From Pleurocapsa minor GSE-CHR-MK 17-07R (GTDB lineage Bacteria; Chloroflexota; Anaerolineae; Aggregatilineales; Phototrophicaceae), in assembly GCA_019359125.1 (NCBI GenBank), contig JAHHHY010000010.1, positions 62,001-126,000 on the forward strand: 64,000 nt of DNA, written 5' to 3'. Under the pieces are notes generated by a model that was given only the letters and a program-made list of their open reading frames with translations, had not been told where the DNA came from and did not search any database. Below are positions 1 to 7,983 of the stretch, piece by piece. The first letter of the stretch is position 1, and every line of letters starts with the position of its first letter. A program made the translations under genes and the position numbers.

Positions 1-671
1 TGCGTGATGACCTCGGCCACGTCCGGCGCAAACGTCCAGTCGCGCGTTTCTCCCGGCAGCGCCACGTCAATCTTTCCGGTCGTGAGGGCCTGCTGGATAT
101 AGCGACCGACCAGGCTGATGCGTGGGCGTGACGCCCGTGGCTGTTCCTCCGGCCCGTAGATGTTGCTCAGGCGGATACAGGCCACATCACGCCCATACTG
201 TTCTTTGAGCGTGGTGATGTAGGCCTCGGTGAAGGCTTTGGCGACGGCATAGGTGCCGGCCGGCGTCGGGCGTTCGTCTTCGCTGACGGGGCCGTGGGTG
301 GCGCGGAAAATGCCGCTGGAGCTCATCACGATGGCGCGGCCGGCATAGCGACTGGCCCATTCCAGCACATTCAGAGTGGGCAGCACATTGGCGCGCAGAT
401 TTTCTTCCGGCGATTCGCCGCGTTCCTCAGGCGATGCGGTAATCGCTGCGCCATGCACGATGGCATCGTAATGCTCACTGGGCAGGGCTTCGGTCGAGCC
501 TTCGATCCAGCGAATCTGGTCGCCAAAGGCAGACCAGCCCGCCGTCAGCGAAGGGTCGAAGGCGAGATCGATCGCCAGCACCTGCATGCCGTGCTTCAGC
601 GCGGCGGCGACGATTGCGCGTGGGATGAACCCACCAGCGCCGGTGATTACAACGCGCATCGATGTCGTCAT
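1..671 (-). CDS. NAD-dependent epimerase/dehydratase, partial (3' end cut by window)
   Basis: Extended short-chain dehydrogenase of the nucleotide-sugar epimerase type, read on the minus strand and running off the left edge, so about 223 codons are seen. The N-terminal Rossmann loop reads GAGGFIP (residues 11-17), a variant of GxxGxxG with the last Gly replaced. The TYAVAK segment supplies the YxxxK catalytic pair, and SNIYGP follows as in the family. The start at 671 overlaps the stop of the upstream GntR gene (ATGA), so the two are translationally coupled; an internal ATG at 659 is the alternative start. The substrate cannot be told. Its link to the regulator suggests it belongs to the regulated catabolic programme. 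Confidence 0.85.
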   Translation of the reverse strand, partial: MTTSMRVVITGAGGFIPRAIVAAALKHGMQVLAIDLAFDPSLTAGWSAFGDQIRWIEGSTEALPSEHYDAIVHGAAITASPEERGESPEENLRANVLPTLNVLEWASRYAGRAIVMSSSGIFRATHGPVSEDERPTPAGTYAVAKAFTEAYITTLKEQYGRDVACIRLSNIYGPEEQPRASRPRISLVGRYIQQALTTGKIDVALPGETRDWTFAPDVAEVIT

Positions 672-1384
672 GGTGCTGTTTCTTCCGTGCTGGCTTCCGC
701 GCCGTCATCCCACAGCTCGACGATCAGGTCAAGCGACGTGACGACGTGTTTCTCGATCAGGTCCATGGCTTCGCTTTCGCTGCCACGGGCAACGGCCTCA
801 ATGATGGGCACATGGTTGTAGGCAATCTGCGTCAGGTCGCTGTTGCGCCGGTTGCGCAGCGCCATCACCTGGCGCACACGCAGGGTGACGGTGCTCCATG
901 TTTCGGTCAGCAGGTGATGCTGGCTGAGCGCGATCAGCGTGTCGTGGAAATGGCGGTCGATCTCGTTGACTGCTTTCAGGTTGCCCTGTACTGCGGCGGC
1001 CAGCATTTCCTCGTAAATGCCGCGTAGTGTGGCGACATCTTCGATGTGTCCGGCGGCAATCACGCGGCGGATGGCAAACTGCTCCAGCACGCAGCGCAGG
1101 GTATACAGCTCTTCGATATCCTGACGGGAAAGATGACGAACGATAGTGCCTTTATAAGGAATGGTCTCGACCAGACCTTCGCTTGCCAGAATCTGGAACG
1201 CCTCGCGCAGCGGTGCCCGGCTGACGCCAAGCTGGGCGGCCAGGTCGTTTTCCAGCAGCGGGTGGCCGGGCTTGAAGTCTCCACTGACGATTGCTTCGCG
1301 CAGCGTGTCCAGAATCTTCTCTCGGAGAGGTTTATTGTCCACGTGCTGGAGCAAAACGCCTTTTGTTGACATGCTTTTGTCCAA
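668..1384 (-). CDS. GntR-family transcriptional regulator, FCD (FadR) subfamily
   Basis: DNA-binding regulator of 238 residues, usual length for the FadR/FCD group. A winged helix-turn-helix lies at about residues 18-85 (LGVSRAPLREAFQILASEG is the recognition region) and an all-helical FCD ligand domain at about 92-220. The FCD domain carries the family's metal/ligand histidines (DRHFHD, YNHV, EKHV). FCD regulators usually bind an organic acid and repress a neighbouring operon. The gene is divergent from the long catabolic operon starting at 1539, which is the likely target. A second ATG four codons in (1372) is an equally possible start. It is coupled to the epimerase gene downstream. Confidence 0.92.
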   Translation of the reverse strand: MDKSMSTKGVLLQHVDNKPLREKILDTLREAIVSGDFKPGHPLLENDLAAQLGVSRAPLREAFQILASEGLVETIPYKGTIVRHLSRQDIEELYTLRCVLEQFAIRRVIAAGHIEDVATLRGIYEEMLAAAVQGNLKAVNEIDRHFHDTLIALSQHHLLTETWSTVTLRVRQVMALRNRRNSDLTQIAYNHVPIIEAVARGSESEAMDLIEKHVVTSLDLIVELWDDGAEASTEETAP

Positions 1385-1410
1385 ACCCTATAATGCCTGT
1401 CGTTTGTCGT

Positions 1411-1439
1411 TTGTCTACTGTCGACAATTGACGTATAAT
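1411..1439 (+). promoter_or_regulatory. sigma-70 promoter of the catabolic operon
   Basis: TTGTCT (1411-1416), a 17-bp spacer and a perfect TATAAT (1434-1439) lie about 100 bases before the first DUF4438 start. Inside the spacer is the 8-bp palindrome TGTCGACA (1419-1426), preceded by repeated TTGTC units from about 1398. This is a plausible GntR operator, because repressor bound there would cover the promoter. The operator assignment is inference. Confidence 0.6.
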
Positions 1440-1538
1440 GAGCATAATAGTTAACATGTCCGCGCCCCCTTGTCAAGAAATCTGGGTGGGAACAACCAAA
1501 ACCTAACCTCAGGGCAGGTGTTTAGAAGGGAACCGTCA

Positions 1539-2408
1539 ATGCAGTTACGAACAAACGAGTCAAGGCTGGTCGCCACGGCGGTCATGGGCGCCATCAGCCA
1601 GCCCAGTCTGCGCTATCCCGGCTACACCCTGGACGCGCAGGGCATGGGCGCAGTGCTGCCCGGCATGAGCGGTGTGGTCTATAACGCGCGTGTGGGCGAT
1701 CCCGCCTTCGGGTGGGCGGGCGATCATGTGGAACCGGGGGTGAGCATTGCCAACAGCGACCCCGCCGCCGACATGGCGCTGCATTACCTGACCTGCATGG
1801 GCAACCGGGCGATCGTGACCAGCGGCATGGCCAAAGGCGCTGAAGGCATCGTCACCGGCGAGCATGCGCGCCTGCTGGTCGATTTTGCGCCGGATGTCAA
1901 CGAAATGCTGTGCGTCGGCGACACCATCCAGATCATTGCGCTGGGCCGCGGCCTGATGCTGGAAGATTTTCCCCAGATTGAAGTTAAAAAGATGAGCCCA
2001 AAGCTGTTCAACAGCATGGGCATCACGCTCAGTGAAGACGGCAAGAAGATTCGCGTGCCGGTGACGATGGAGCTGCCGCCGCGCATTATGGGCAGCGGTG
2101 CTGAGCTGAACAGCGAATTTGTGGACCAGGACCTGATGAGTGGTGACCGCGATCTGATGGCGCAGCTTGGCATCGACCAGATGAAGCTGGGCGATATCGT
2201 CGTGATTCCTGACGCCGATCATCGGTACGGGCGCGGCTATCGCAAGGGCGCGGCGTCGATTGCGCTGTGCATCCACGGGGATTCTGTGATGACCGGGCAT
2301 GGCCCCGGCATTATGACACTGCTGACCTCCGCCGAGTCGGTCATCGAGTGGGTGATCGACCCCAACGCCAATATCGCTAATTACCTCAACATTCGGGAGC
2401 AAGCATGA
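1539..2408 (+). CDS. DUF4438 domain protein, first copy
   Basis: A 289-residue protein of the DUF4438 family, a group of unknown biochemical function known from Thermotoga and Chloroflexota. I recognise it from the family pattern of an N-terminal segment with GMSGVVYNARVGDPAFGW, a central GMAKGAEGIVTG loop and a C-terminal HGPGIMTLLT segment. The ATG at 1539 is preferred over the upstream TTG at 1470 because AGAAGGGAA sits just before it. It is the first gene of the operon and overlaps the second copy by four bases. The two copies are clearly homologous, so they may form a heteromer. Function unknown; an enzymatic or binding role in the pathway is inference. Confidence 0.85.
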   Translation: MQLRTNESRLVATAVMGAISQPSLRYPGYTLDAQGMGAVLPGMSGVVYNARVGDPAFGWAGDHVEPGVSIANSDPAADMALHYLTCMGNRAIVTSGMAKGAEGIVTGEHARLLVDFAPDVNEMLCVGDTIQIIALGRGLMLEDFPQIEVKKMSPKLFNSMGITLSEDGKKIRVPVTMELPPRIMGSGAELNSEFVDQDLMSGDRDLMAQLGIDQMKLGDIVVIPDADHRYGRGYRKGAASIALCIHGDSVMTGHGPGIMTLLTSAESVIEWVIDPNANIANYLNIREQA

Positions 2409-3280
2409 GCCTGGCAAGTAATGTCAACAAACTGATCTCTGTCTCGGTGATGGGCCAGATTGCCTCGCCGGGCTTTCCCGGGCTGCCCGCCGAGCCGTAT
2501 CGCCTCGACTCGGATGGCCGTCCGTTTTTGCTGCCCACCTACGGCGGCATCGTGTATAACGTCTCGGTGGGCGATTCGGCTTATGGCTGGATGGCCGACT
2601 GCGTGCATCCCGGCGTCAGCATTTCGCTGAAGGACGACACGGGCAACCGCGGCCTGAACCTGCTGGCCTGTGTGGGCAATACTGCGATGGTGATGACCGG
2701 CGACGCGCGCGGCGCAAAAGGCGTCGTGACCGGCAAGAGCGGCCGCTTCAGCGAACACGTCATCATCCACTTTAGCACGGCCGACCGCGAGAAGATGGCG
2801 ATCGGCGACAAGATCAATATCAAGGCGCATGGCGTGGGTATGGTGCTGGCCGATCATCCGGGCGTGAAGCTCAAGAGCTGCTCGCCGGGCCTGATCGATG
2901 GGCTGGAAGTGACCACGGGCAGCGATGGCCGCCTGAATGTGCCGGTCTCGGCAGTGATTCCGCCGCACCTGCTGGGCGCTGGCGCGGGTCTGACCAGCGA
3001 AGGCGGGTCGCTCCATATCCAGACGCAGGACCGCACCGAGATCGCCTCGCTCGGGCTGGATAAGCTGCGCCTGGGTGATGTCGTCGCGCTGACGGATTAC
3101 GACAGCAGCTTCAATCACGGCTATCTGCGCGGCGCGGTCGGCATCTGCGTCATCGGCCAGGGCGACAGCCCGCGCGCCGGCTATGGGCCGGGCGTCACGC
3201 TGGTCATGACGGCCATGGCAGGCGGCATCAATCCGGTGGTGACGCCGGGCGTCAATATCAAGGATGTGTTTGGGCTGTAA
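2405..3280 (+). CDS. DUF4438 domain protein, second copy
   Basis: Paralogue of the preceding protein, 291 residues. It shares YGGIVYNVSVGDSAYGWMAD, GDARGAKGVVTGKSG and GYGPGVTLVM with the matching segments of the first copy. It begins inside the stop of that gene (ATGA), so the two are made together and probably in equal amounts. No signal peptide or membrane segment is evident, so both should be cytoplasmic. The conserved Gly-rich loops suggest a folded domain that may bind a ligand, but no catalytic residue set can be named. The tandem arrangement is the main evidence that both partners are needed. Confidence 0.85.
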   Translation: MSLASNVNKLISVSVMGQIASPGFPGLPAEPYRLDSDGRPFLLPTYGGIVYNVSVGDSAYGWMADCVHPGVSISLKDDTGNRGLNLLACVGNTAMVMTGDARGAKGVVTGKSGRFSEHVIIHFSTADREKMAIGDKINIKAHGVGMVLADHPGVKLKSCSPGLIDGLEVTTGSDGRLNVPVSAVIPPHLLGAGAGLTSEGGSLHIQTQDRTEIASLGLDKLRLGDVVALTDYDSSFNHGYLRGAVGICVIGQGDSPRAGYGPGVTLVMTAMAGGINPVVTPGVNIKDVFGL

Positions 3281-3322
3281 GCGCGTGTTTGAACCTTTTG
3301 CAGACGGGGAGAGAAGCTGACC

Positions 3323-3793
3323 ATGGCGAACGATGGGCGCTATATCAAACATATGGCCTTTGCAGTGCGCGACGCCAACGCCGCACTGAAGCAGTATCAG
3401 GACTTTCTGGGCGTCGGCCTGGCTGGGGAAGTGAAAGACTACCCGAAGTCGCGCAATCGCGTGGCGCAGTTCTGGGTGGGCGATGTCGAATACCAGCTCT
3501 GCCAGTCGCTGGATGAAGGCGGCCGTTTTGACCAGTGGATCAAGGACCGCGGCTACGAAGGCCTGCATCACATCTGCTATGCCGTGCCCAATATCGATCA
3601 GGCGCTGGCCGATGCCCAGGCAAAGGGTGCCACGCTGAAGGAATGCTCGGCCTGCAAGGTGACCGGCAGCCACGTGCATCCCGAAGGCTGGGTCGCGTTC
3701 CTGCAGGAAGAGGCGGGCGGCATTGAGCTGGAGATGATGCAGGTGTATACGCCCGAAGAGCTGGAAGAGTACAAAGCGGTCAAGGGAATTTAG
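3323..3793 (+). CDS. VOC-family protein (glyoxalase/methylmalonyl-CoA epimerase-like)
   Basis: A 156-residue vicinal-oxygen-chelate protein with two beta-alpha-beta-beta-beta modules. Likely metal ligands are H10, E57 or Q58, H82/H83 and E135 (GGIELEMMQ), the spacing seen in methylmalonyl-CoA epimerases and glyoxalases. GGAGAG lies before the ATG. It sits between the DUF4438 pair and the Ldh-type dehydrogenase with gaps of 42 and 3 bases. An epimerase or isomerase step on a 2-oxo or 2-hydroxy acid intermediate would fit that position, but the substrate is inferred only from context. Confidence 0.8.
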   Translation: MANDGRYIKHMAFAVRDANAALKQYQDFLGVGLAGEVKDYPKSRNRVAQFWVGDVEYQLCQSLDEGGRFDQWIKDRGYEGLHHICYAVPNIDQALADAQAKGATLKECSACKVTGSHVHPEGWVAFLQEEAGGIELEMMQVYTPEELEEYKAVKGI

Positions 3794-3796
3794 GCC

Positions 3797-4864
3797 ATGC
3801 CGATCACGCTGGTGCGCGTCCCCGTTGACGCGTTGTACGAATTCACCATCAACTGCTTTATCGCGATGGGCACGTCGGCTGAAGAAGCGGCCTACTGTGC
3901 GCGCGGGCTGATGCACAGCGAGCTGCGCACGCTGTCCGGCCAGGGGCAGGGCGTCCGCCGCCTGCCCACCTATTTTGAGCGGATCAATAAAAAGTACATT
4001 CTCCCCGGCGCGCCTTTTGAAATCGTGAAAGAGTCGCCCGCGCTGGCGCTGGTCGATGGGCACAATGGCCTCGGCTCGGTGGTGTCGCAGAAGGCGATGG
4101 AGCTGGCCATCCAGAAGGCCAAAATCAGCGGCGTGGGCACGGTCATCGTGCGCAACAGCACGCACTTTGGCTCGGCGGCTGTCCCGGCGCTGCTGGCCGT
4201 GGAGCAGGGCTGCATCGGCGTGGCGATGACCAATGCCGGCCCGGAGATGGCCCCGTGGGGTGCTGCGTCGGGTGTGGTCGGCACCAATCCCTGGGGGCTG
4301 GCTGCGCCCACCGGCGGCGCGTTCCCGGTCGTGCTGGATATCGCGCTGACGACGGCGGGCAAGGGCATGATGCAGTGGTATGCCCGCGAAGGCAAAAAGA
4401 TGCCGCTCGACTGGGCGCTGACACCGGATGGCTACGAGACCGATGATCCGGAAGCGGCCATGAAGGGCGCGCTGCTGGGCATCGGCCAGCACAAGGGCTA
4501 TGGCCTGGCGATGATGACCGACGTACTGACGGGCGTGATTGCGGGCGGCGGTTTTGGTCTGGCCCCGTACAGCAATCAGGCCCGGCAGGATGTCTCGCAT
4601 ACCATGATCGCCATCGATATTGACTGGTTCATGGGCCTGGATGAGTTCAAGGCGCGCATGGACCGCTTTATCGCGGACATTAAAGCTGCGAAGAAACGCC
4701 CCGGCGTGGAAGAAATTCTGGTTCCCGGTGAGCGTGACTATCGCCTCGAGCAGGAATATCGCGCACACGGCGCCCGCCTGGATGCCGTCGTGTTTGACCA
4801 GTTGCAGGCGTTGGCCGGGAATCTGGGCATCGCCTTCCCGTTTGAAAAGGATGTGGTGGCATGA
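3797..4864 (+). CDS. Ldh-family malate/lactate/ureidoglycolate dehydrogenase
   Basis: NAD(P)-dependent 2-hydroxyacid dehydrogenase of the LDH2/MDHG2 family, 355 residues, the usual length. Family hallmarks are HSELRTLSGQG near the N-terminus, ALVDGHNGLG, RNSTHFGSAA with the catalytic-region histidine, TNAGPEMAPWG and GIGQHKGYGLAMM. Members oxidise malate, sulfolactate, delta-1-piperideine-2-carboxylate or ureidoglycolate, usually in catabolism. The neighbouring hydantoinase-like and M20 genes make a ureido or cyclic-imino acid substrate attractive, but this is inference. Its stop overlaps the start of the next gene by four bases. Confidence 0.9.
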   Translation: MPITLVRVPVDALYEFTINCFIAMGTSAEEAAYCARGLMHSELRTLSGQGQGVRRLPTYFERINKKYILPGAPFEIVKESPALALVDGHNGLGSVVSQKAMELAIQKAKISGVGTVIVRNSTHFGSAAVPALLAVEQGCIGVAMTNAGPEMAPWGAASGVVGTNPWGLAAPTGGAFPVVLDIALTTAGKGMMQWYAREGKKMPLDWALTPDGYETDDPEAAMKGALLGIGQHKGYGLAMMTDVLTGVIAGGGFGLAPYSNQARQDVSHTMIAIDIDWFMGLDEFKARMDRFIADIKAAKKRPGVEEILVPGERDYRLEQEYRAHGARLDAVVFDQLQALAGNLGIAFPFEKDVVA

Positions 4865-5589
4865 GCGCGCAGACACTGGCACGTCCGCTGGCTGCACGGG
4901 TGGCGTCGCTGCCTGCCGTGGCCGACAGCACAGAGACAGGCGGCACAGCGCTGCCGGGCGTCAAGCGCGCCGCTTTCGAGGCGCTGGACGCCGGACACAC
5001 GCACTATACGGACCGGCCGGGCATCAAGCCGCTGCGCGAAATCGCGGTGGCGCGCCTGGCCTCGCGCTATGGTGTGGAATACGGCCCGGAAGAAGTGACG
5101 ATCACGTGCGGGGCGACTGAAGCGCGCTTTGTCACGGTGAAGCAGCTGGTGGGTGCGGGCAAGGCTATCCTGCATGCTGGGGATGCCGCTGCTGTGGCAG
5201 GCGCTGCTGCGCTGGTCGGCGCGACGCTGACCACTGACCCCGATGCGCCCGATATTGCGCTGGTGTATATCGGCGCCGGGACACCCGATGCACAGGCGCA
5301 GGCGCTGGCCGAACGCGCTGGCGCGCACGGCTGGTGGATCCTGTTTGACGCGGGTGTGCATGACGCGGGTGGGGCGTTTCATCCGGCGCGCATTGAGGCC
5401 CTGGCCCCGCTGACGATCACCGTCGGCAGTGCCAGTGAGCAGCTTCCCGGCTGGCGTGTCGGCTGGCTGGCGGGCTCGAAAGCGGCCAACAAGCTGCGCG
5501 CGTATAAGCAGAGCATGACCATCTGTACGTCCAGCGTCAGCCAGTGGGCCGCGCTGGGCATGGAGGATTCCACCTATGGCAACGGCTAA
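4861..5589 (+). CDS. truncated class I/II aminotransferase-like protein without the PLP lysine
   Basis: Only 242 residues against about 390 for the fold. The N-terminal and middle parts align with fold-type I aminotransferases: YTDRPGIKPLREIA, TITCGATEARF, and the cofactor Asp in WILFDAGVH. Where the catalytic Lys should be, the sequence reads SASEQLPGWRVGW, with E193 in its place. The NPTG motif is also lost (GAGTPDA). The protein stops after SQWAALG, just where the next gene begins, so the C-terminal domain is missing. The frame is otherwise open and it is coupled to both neighbours, so it may be a retained non-enzymatic partner of the intact enzyme, or a decaying duplicate. Confidence 0.8.
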   Translation: MSAQTLARPLAARVASLPAVADSTETGGTALPGVKRAAFEALDAGHTHYTDRPGIKPLREIAVARLASRYGVEYGPEEVTITCGATEARFVTVKQLVGAGKAILHAGDAAAVAGAAALVGATLTTDPDAPDIALVYIGAGTPDAQAQALAERAGAHGWWILFDAGVHDAGGAFHPARIEALAPLTITVGSASEQLPGWRVGWLAGSKAANKLRAYKQSMTICTSSVSQWAALGMEDSTYGNG

Positions 5590-6766
5590 CGTGAACATTC
5601 CACCCGAAGTGCGCGCCGTCGCCGCAGATGGGACGCAGCTTCGTTATGCGCTGATGGAGCTGAGCAATCAGTATCCGGATGCTATCGCGCTGGGCCGCGG
5701 TGACCCGGACGTGGCCACGCCCGCCCATATCATCGAGGCGGCCAAAGCCGCTATCCGCGACAACAAAATCAGCCCGACCTCCGTGTATGGCATGCCCATC
5801 CTGCGCGAGGCTGTGGCTGCCAAGCTGCGCGCCGAAAACGGCCTGGATGCCAACGCCGAAAATGTCATCATCACGACCGGCGGGCAGGAAGGCCTGTATC
5901 TGATTATGCAGGCGCTGCTGGACCCGGGCGATGAAGTCATCGTGCCCGACCCGCGCTATACGTCGTATGATGAGGCGATTGCCAGTGCAGGCGGGAAAAT
6001 TGTGCTGGTGCCCACCGACCATGACGACGCGTTTAATCTGCGCCCCGAAGCGGTGGAAGCCGCCATCACGCCGCGCACGAAGATCATCCTGATCATCACC
6101 CCCAGCAATCCGACCGGCGGCATCGTCACCGAGGAACGTCTGCGGGCGATTGCCGAGATTGCCATTCGCCACAATCTGATCGTCATCAGCGACGAAATTT
6201 ACGAGAAGTTCCTGTATGACGGCTGGAAGCATTTCAGCATCGGCAGCCTGCCCGGCATGGCGGAACGCACGATCACGCTGAACGGCTTCTCCAAGACCTA
6301 TGCGATGACTGGCTTCCGCGTGGGCTATGCGGCCGCGCCGGTCAATGTAATTGAGGCGCTGGCGCGTATCAAGTCGGTGACGACGGGCGCTGCTGCGGCT
6401 GTCAGCCAGTGGGCCGCGCTGGCCGCGGTCACCGGCACGCAGGAGCCAATCCGCGAGTTTCACAAGCTGTATGACGACCGCCGCCGCCTGATGATGACCG
6501 GCCTGCGCGAGATGGGGCTGTCTTTCAGCGATCCGCGCGGCGCGTTTTTCCTGTGGACGAACAGCAGTTCGACCGGCATCCACGCCACCGAGCTGAGCTA
6601 TCTGCTGCTGAAGGAAGGGCGCGTGCTGTTGTTCCCCGGCACGGGCTTTGGCGATAACTGGGGCGGCTATCTGCGCATCAGCGTGCTGCAGAAAAGCGAG
6701 CTGCTCAGCGAGGCGCTGGAACGAATGAAACCGATTCTGGAGCGCTACCGGATTACCCAGGAGTGA
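5576..6766 (+). CDS. class I/II pyridoxal-phosphate aminotransferase
   Basis: Aspartate-aminotransferase-like enzyme of 396 residues. All expected features are present: YGMPILREAVAAKL, TTGGQEGLYLI, PSNPTGG, the cofactor Asp in VISDEIYEKF, the Schiff-base lysine K240 in NGFSKTYAMTG, and the substrate-carboxylate Arg near the C-terminus in GGYLRISV. It transfers an amino group between an amino acid and a 2-oxo acid in the cytoplasm. It starts inside the preceding lysine-less paralogue (14-base overlap) and shares a 22-base identical stretch with it. The amino acid substrate is not deducible. A role in deaminating a peptide-derived amino acid suits the operon. Confidence 0.95.
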   Translation: MATANVNIPPEVRAVAADGTQLRYALMELSNQYPDAIALGRGDPDVATPAHIIEAAKAAIRDNKISPTSVYGMPILREAVAAKLRAENGLDANAENVIITTGGQEGLYLIMQALLDPGDEVIVPDPRYTSYDEAIASAGGKIVLVPTDHDDAFNLRPEAVEAAITPRTKIILIITPSNPTGGIVTEERLRAIAEIAIRHNLIVISDEIYEKFLYDGWKHFSIGSLPGMAERTITLNGFSKTYAMTGFRVGYAAAPVNVIEALARIKSVTTGAAAAVSQWAALAAVTGTQEPIREFHKLYDDRRRLMMTGLREMGLSFSDPRGAFFLWTNSSSTGIHATELSYLLLKEGRVLLFPGTGFGDNWGGYLRISVLQKSELLSEALERMKPILERYRITQE

Positions 6767-6822
6767 TGCGCATGTTTCAGGGAAGCAAAGGGCAGCCTGC
6801 GTGCTGCCGGGTGACTGCATGA
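6766..6822 (+). other. 18-codon leader ORF linking aminotransferase and M20 genes
   Basis: An ATG overlaps the aminotransferase stop (TGATG) and opens an 18-codon frame whose own stop overlaps the M20 start (ATGA). Ribosomes could thus walk through without leaving the mRNA. The peptide is small and ends with a Cys-Cys pair. It may only be a spacer. Whether it is translated is unknown. Confidence 0.3.
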
Positions 6823-7976
6823 GCGCGCTGGTCGAACGCTTGCAGGCGCTGATTCGTATTCCGTCGCCGAATCCGGCTGGCGACACCCGCGCGATTGCGG
6901 CCTATATTGCCGGCGTAATGGAGGCAGCAGGCTGTCGGGTGACCACCGCCGCACCGGACGTGAAGCCGGAAGCGGTCAGCGTGATTGCCGAAATCGGGCA
7001 GGGCGCGCCGGTCATTATGCTGCATGCCCATATCGACACCGTGCCGATCGACGCCAACGAGGCGCTGCACTGGACATCTGACCCGTATGCGGCCGAAATC
7101 CGCGATGGGAAAATTTATGGCAAGGGCAGTGTGGATGACAAGGCGCCCCTGGCCGCGATGATGGAAACCGTGATTGCAGCGGCGTCGCAGGCCGATCAGC
7201 TTCAGGGCACGCTGATCCTCGTGGCGGCCGCTGAAGAAGAAGTTGGTGGTCGGCTGGGCACGCGCTGGCTGGCCGATAATGGTTATTTCCCCCAGTGTGA
7301 TTTCATCGTGGTGGGCGAACAAACGCATAACCATGTGGCCACCGCCCACAAAGGCGTTGTCCGCGCCACCATCCGCACGACCGGCCGTTCGGTGCATGCC
7401 ACCAACCCGGACCGCGGTGTGAACGCGATCACCGCGATGGCGAAAATCGTGCTGGCGGTGGATGCTTATCACCGCGATCTGGCACAGCGCGTCCATCCGC
7501 TGGTGGGCGTGCCGACCTGCAACGTCGGCGTGATTCACGGCGGCAGCACGGCCAACGCCGTCCCCGACTCGTGCGCGATTTATCTCGACCGGCGCATGAT
7601 TCCCGGTGAGGATCCGGCTGAAGTTCAGCGCGAGCTGGAAGCTGTCGTCGCCTCGGTGGATGTGTCGCCCGCGCAGTCGTCAGTCGGCGATTTCCTCGTG
7701 TCGGACTGGTTCAGCTCGGAGGTGAAAACCCCGCTTTCGCAGACTTTCATGCGCATCGTGGGCGAAACGCTCAATATCAGCCCCGCACCGATTGGCTATC
7801 TGCCCGGCAGCGATGCCAAGCATCTGAAGACCGCAGTGCGCGGCGAAATGATTATTTTTGGCCCAGGCAGTTATGAAGTCGCGCATGCCTACGATGAATA
7901 CACCGAGATTTCCGAACTGGAAGCGACCGCGCACATTCTGAGACGCTTCATCGACCAAACCTTACTGACAAGGTGA
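6819..7976 (+). CDS. M20-family metallohydrolase (ArgE/DapE/ACY1 type)
   Basis: Zinc-dependent amidohydrolase/peptidase of 385 residues. Metal-site motifs are visible in order: MLHAHIDTVP, GKGSVDDKAP, AAAEEEVGG with the catalytic Glu pair, and the C-terminal HAYDEYTEI histidine. A dimerisation lid lies between about residues 170 and 280. Members remove an N-acyl, N-carbamoyl or dipeptide group, as in acetylornithine, succinyl-diaminopimelate or carnosine hydrolysis. The ATG at 6819 is chosen because GGGTGA precedes it and it is coupled to the leader ORF. Next to a hydantoinase-like gene, an N-carbamoyl amino acid amidohydrolase function is possible. No signal peptide is seen. Confidence 0.9.
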   Translation: MSALVERLQALIRIPSPNPAGDTRAIAAYIAGVMEAAGCRVTTAAPDVKPEAVSVIAEIGQGAPVIMLHAHIDTVPIDANEALHWTSDPYAAEIRDGKIYGKGSVDDKAPLAAMMETVIAAASQADQLQGTLILVAAAEEEVGGRLGTRWLADNGYFPQCDFIVVGEQTHNHVATAHKGVVRATIRTTGRSVHATNPDRGVNAITAMAKIVLAVDAYHRDLAQRVHPLVGVPTCNVGVIHGGSTANAVPDSCAIYLDRRMIPGEDPAEVQRELEAVVASVDVSPAQSSVGDFLVSDWFSSEVKTPLSQTFMRIVGETLNISPAPIGYLPGSDAKHLKTAVRGEMIIFGPGSYEVAHAYDEYTEISELEATAHILRRFIDQTLLTR

Positions 7977-7983
7977 ACCCGCT

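Noticed and set aside
2381-4897. An 838-codon open frame on the minus strand opposite the DUF4438, VOC and Ldh genes
   Set aside because: It is antisense to well-supported genes, has a composition rich in His, Arg and Gln with no family pattern, and arises from the G+C-rich codon usage of the plus strand. Similar long antisense frames occur at 5537-6886, 8941-10185 and 17054-18610.
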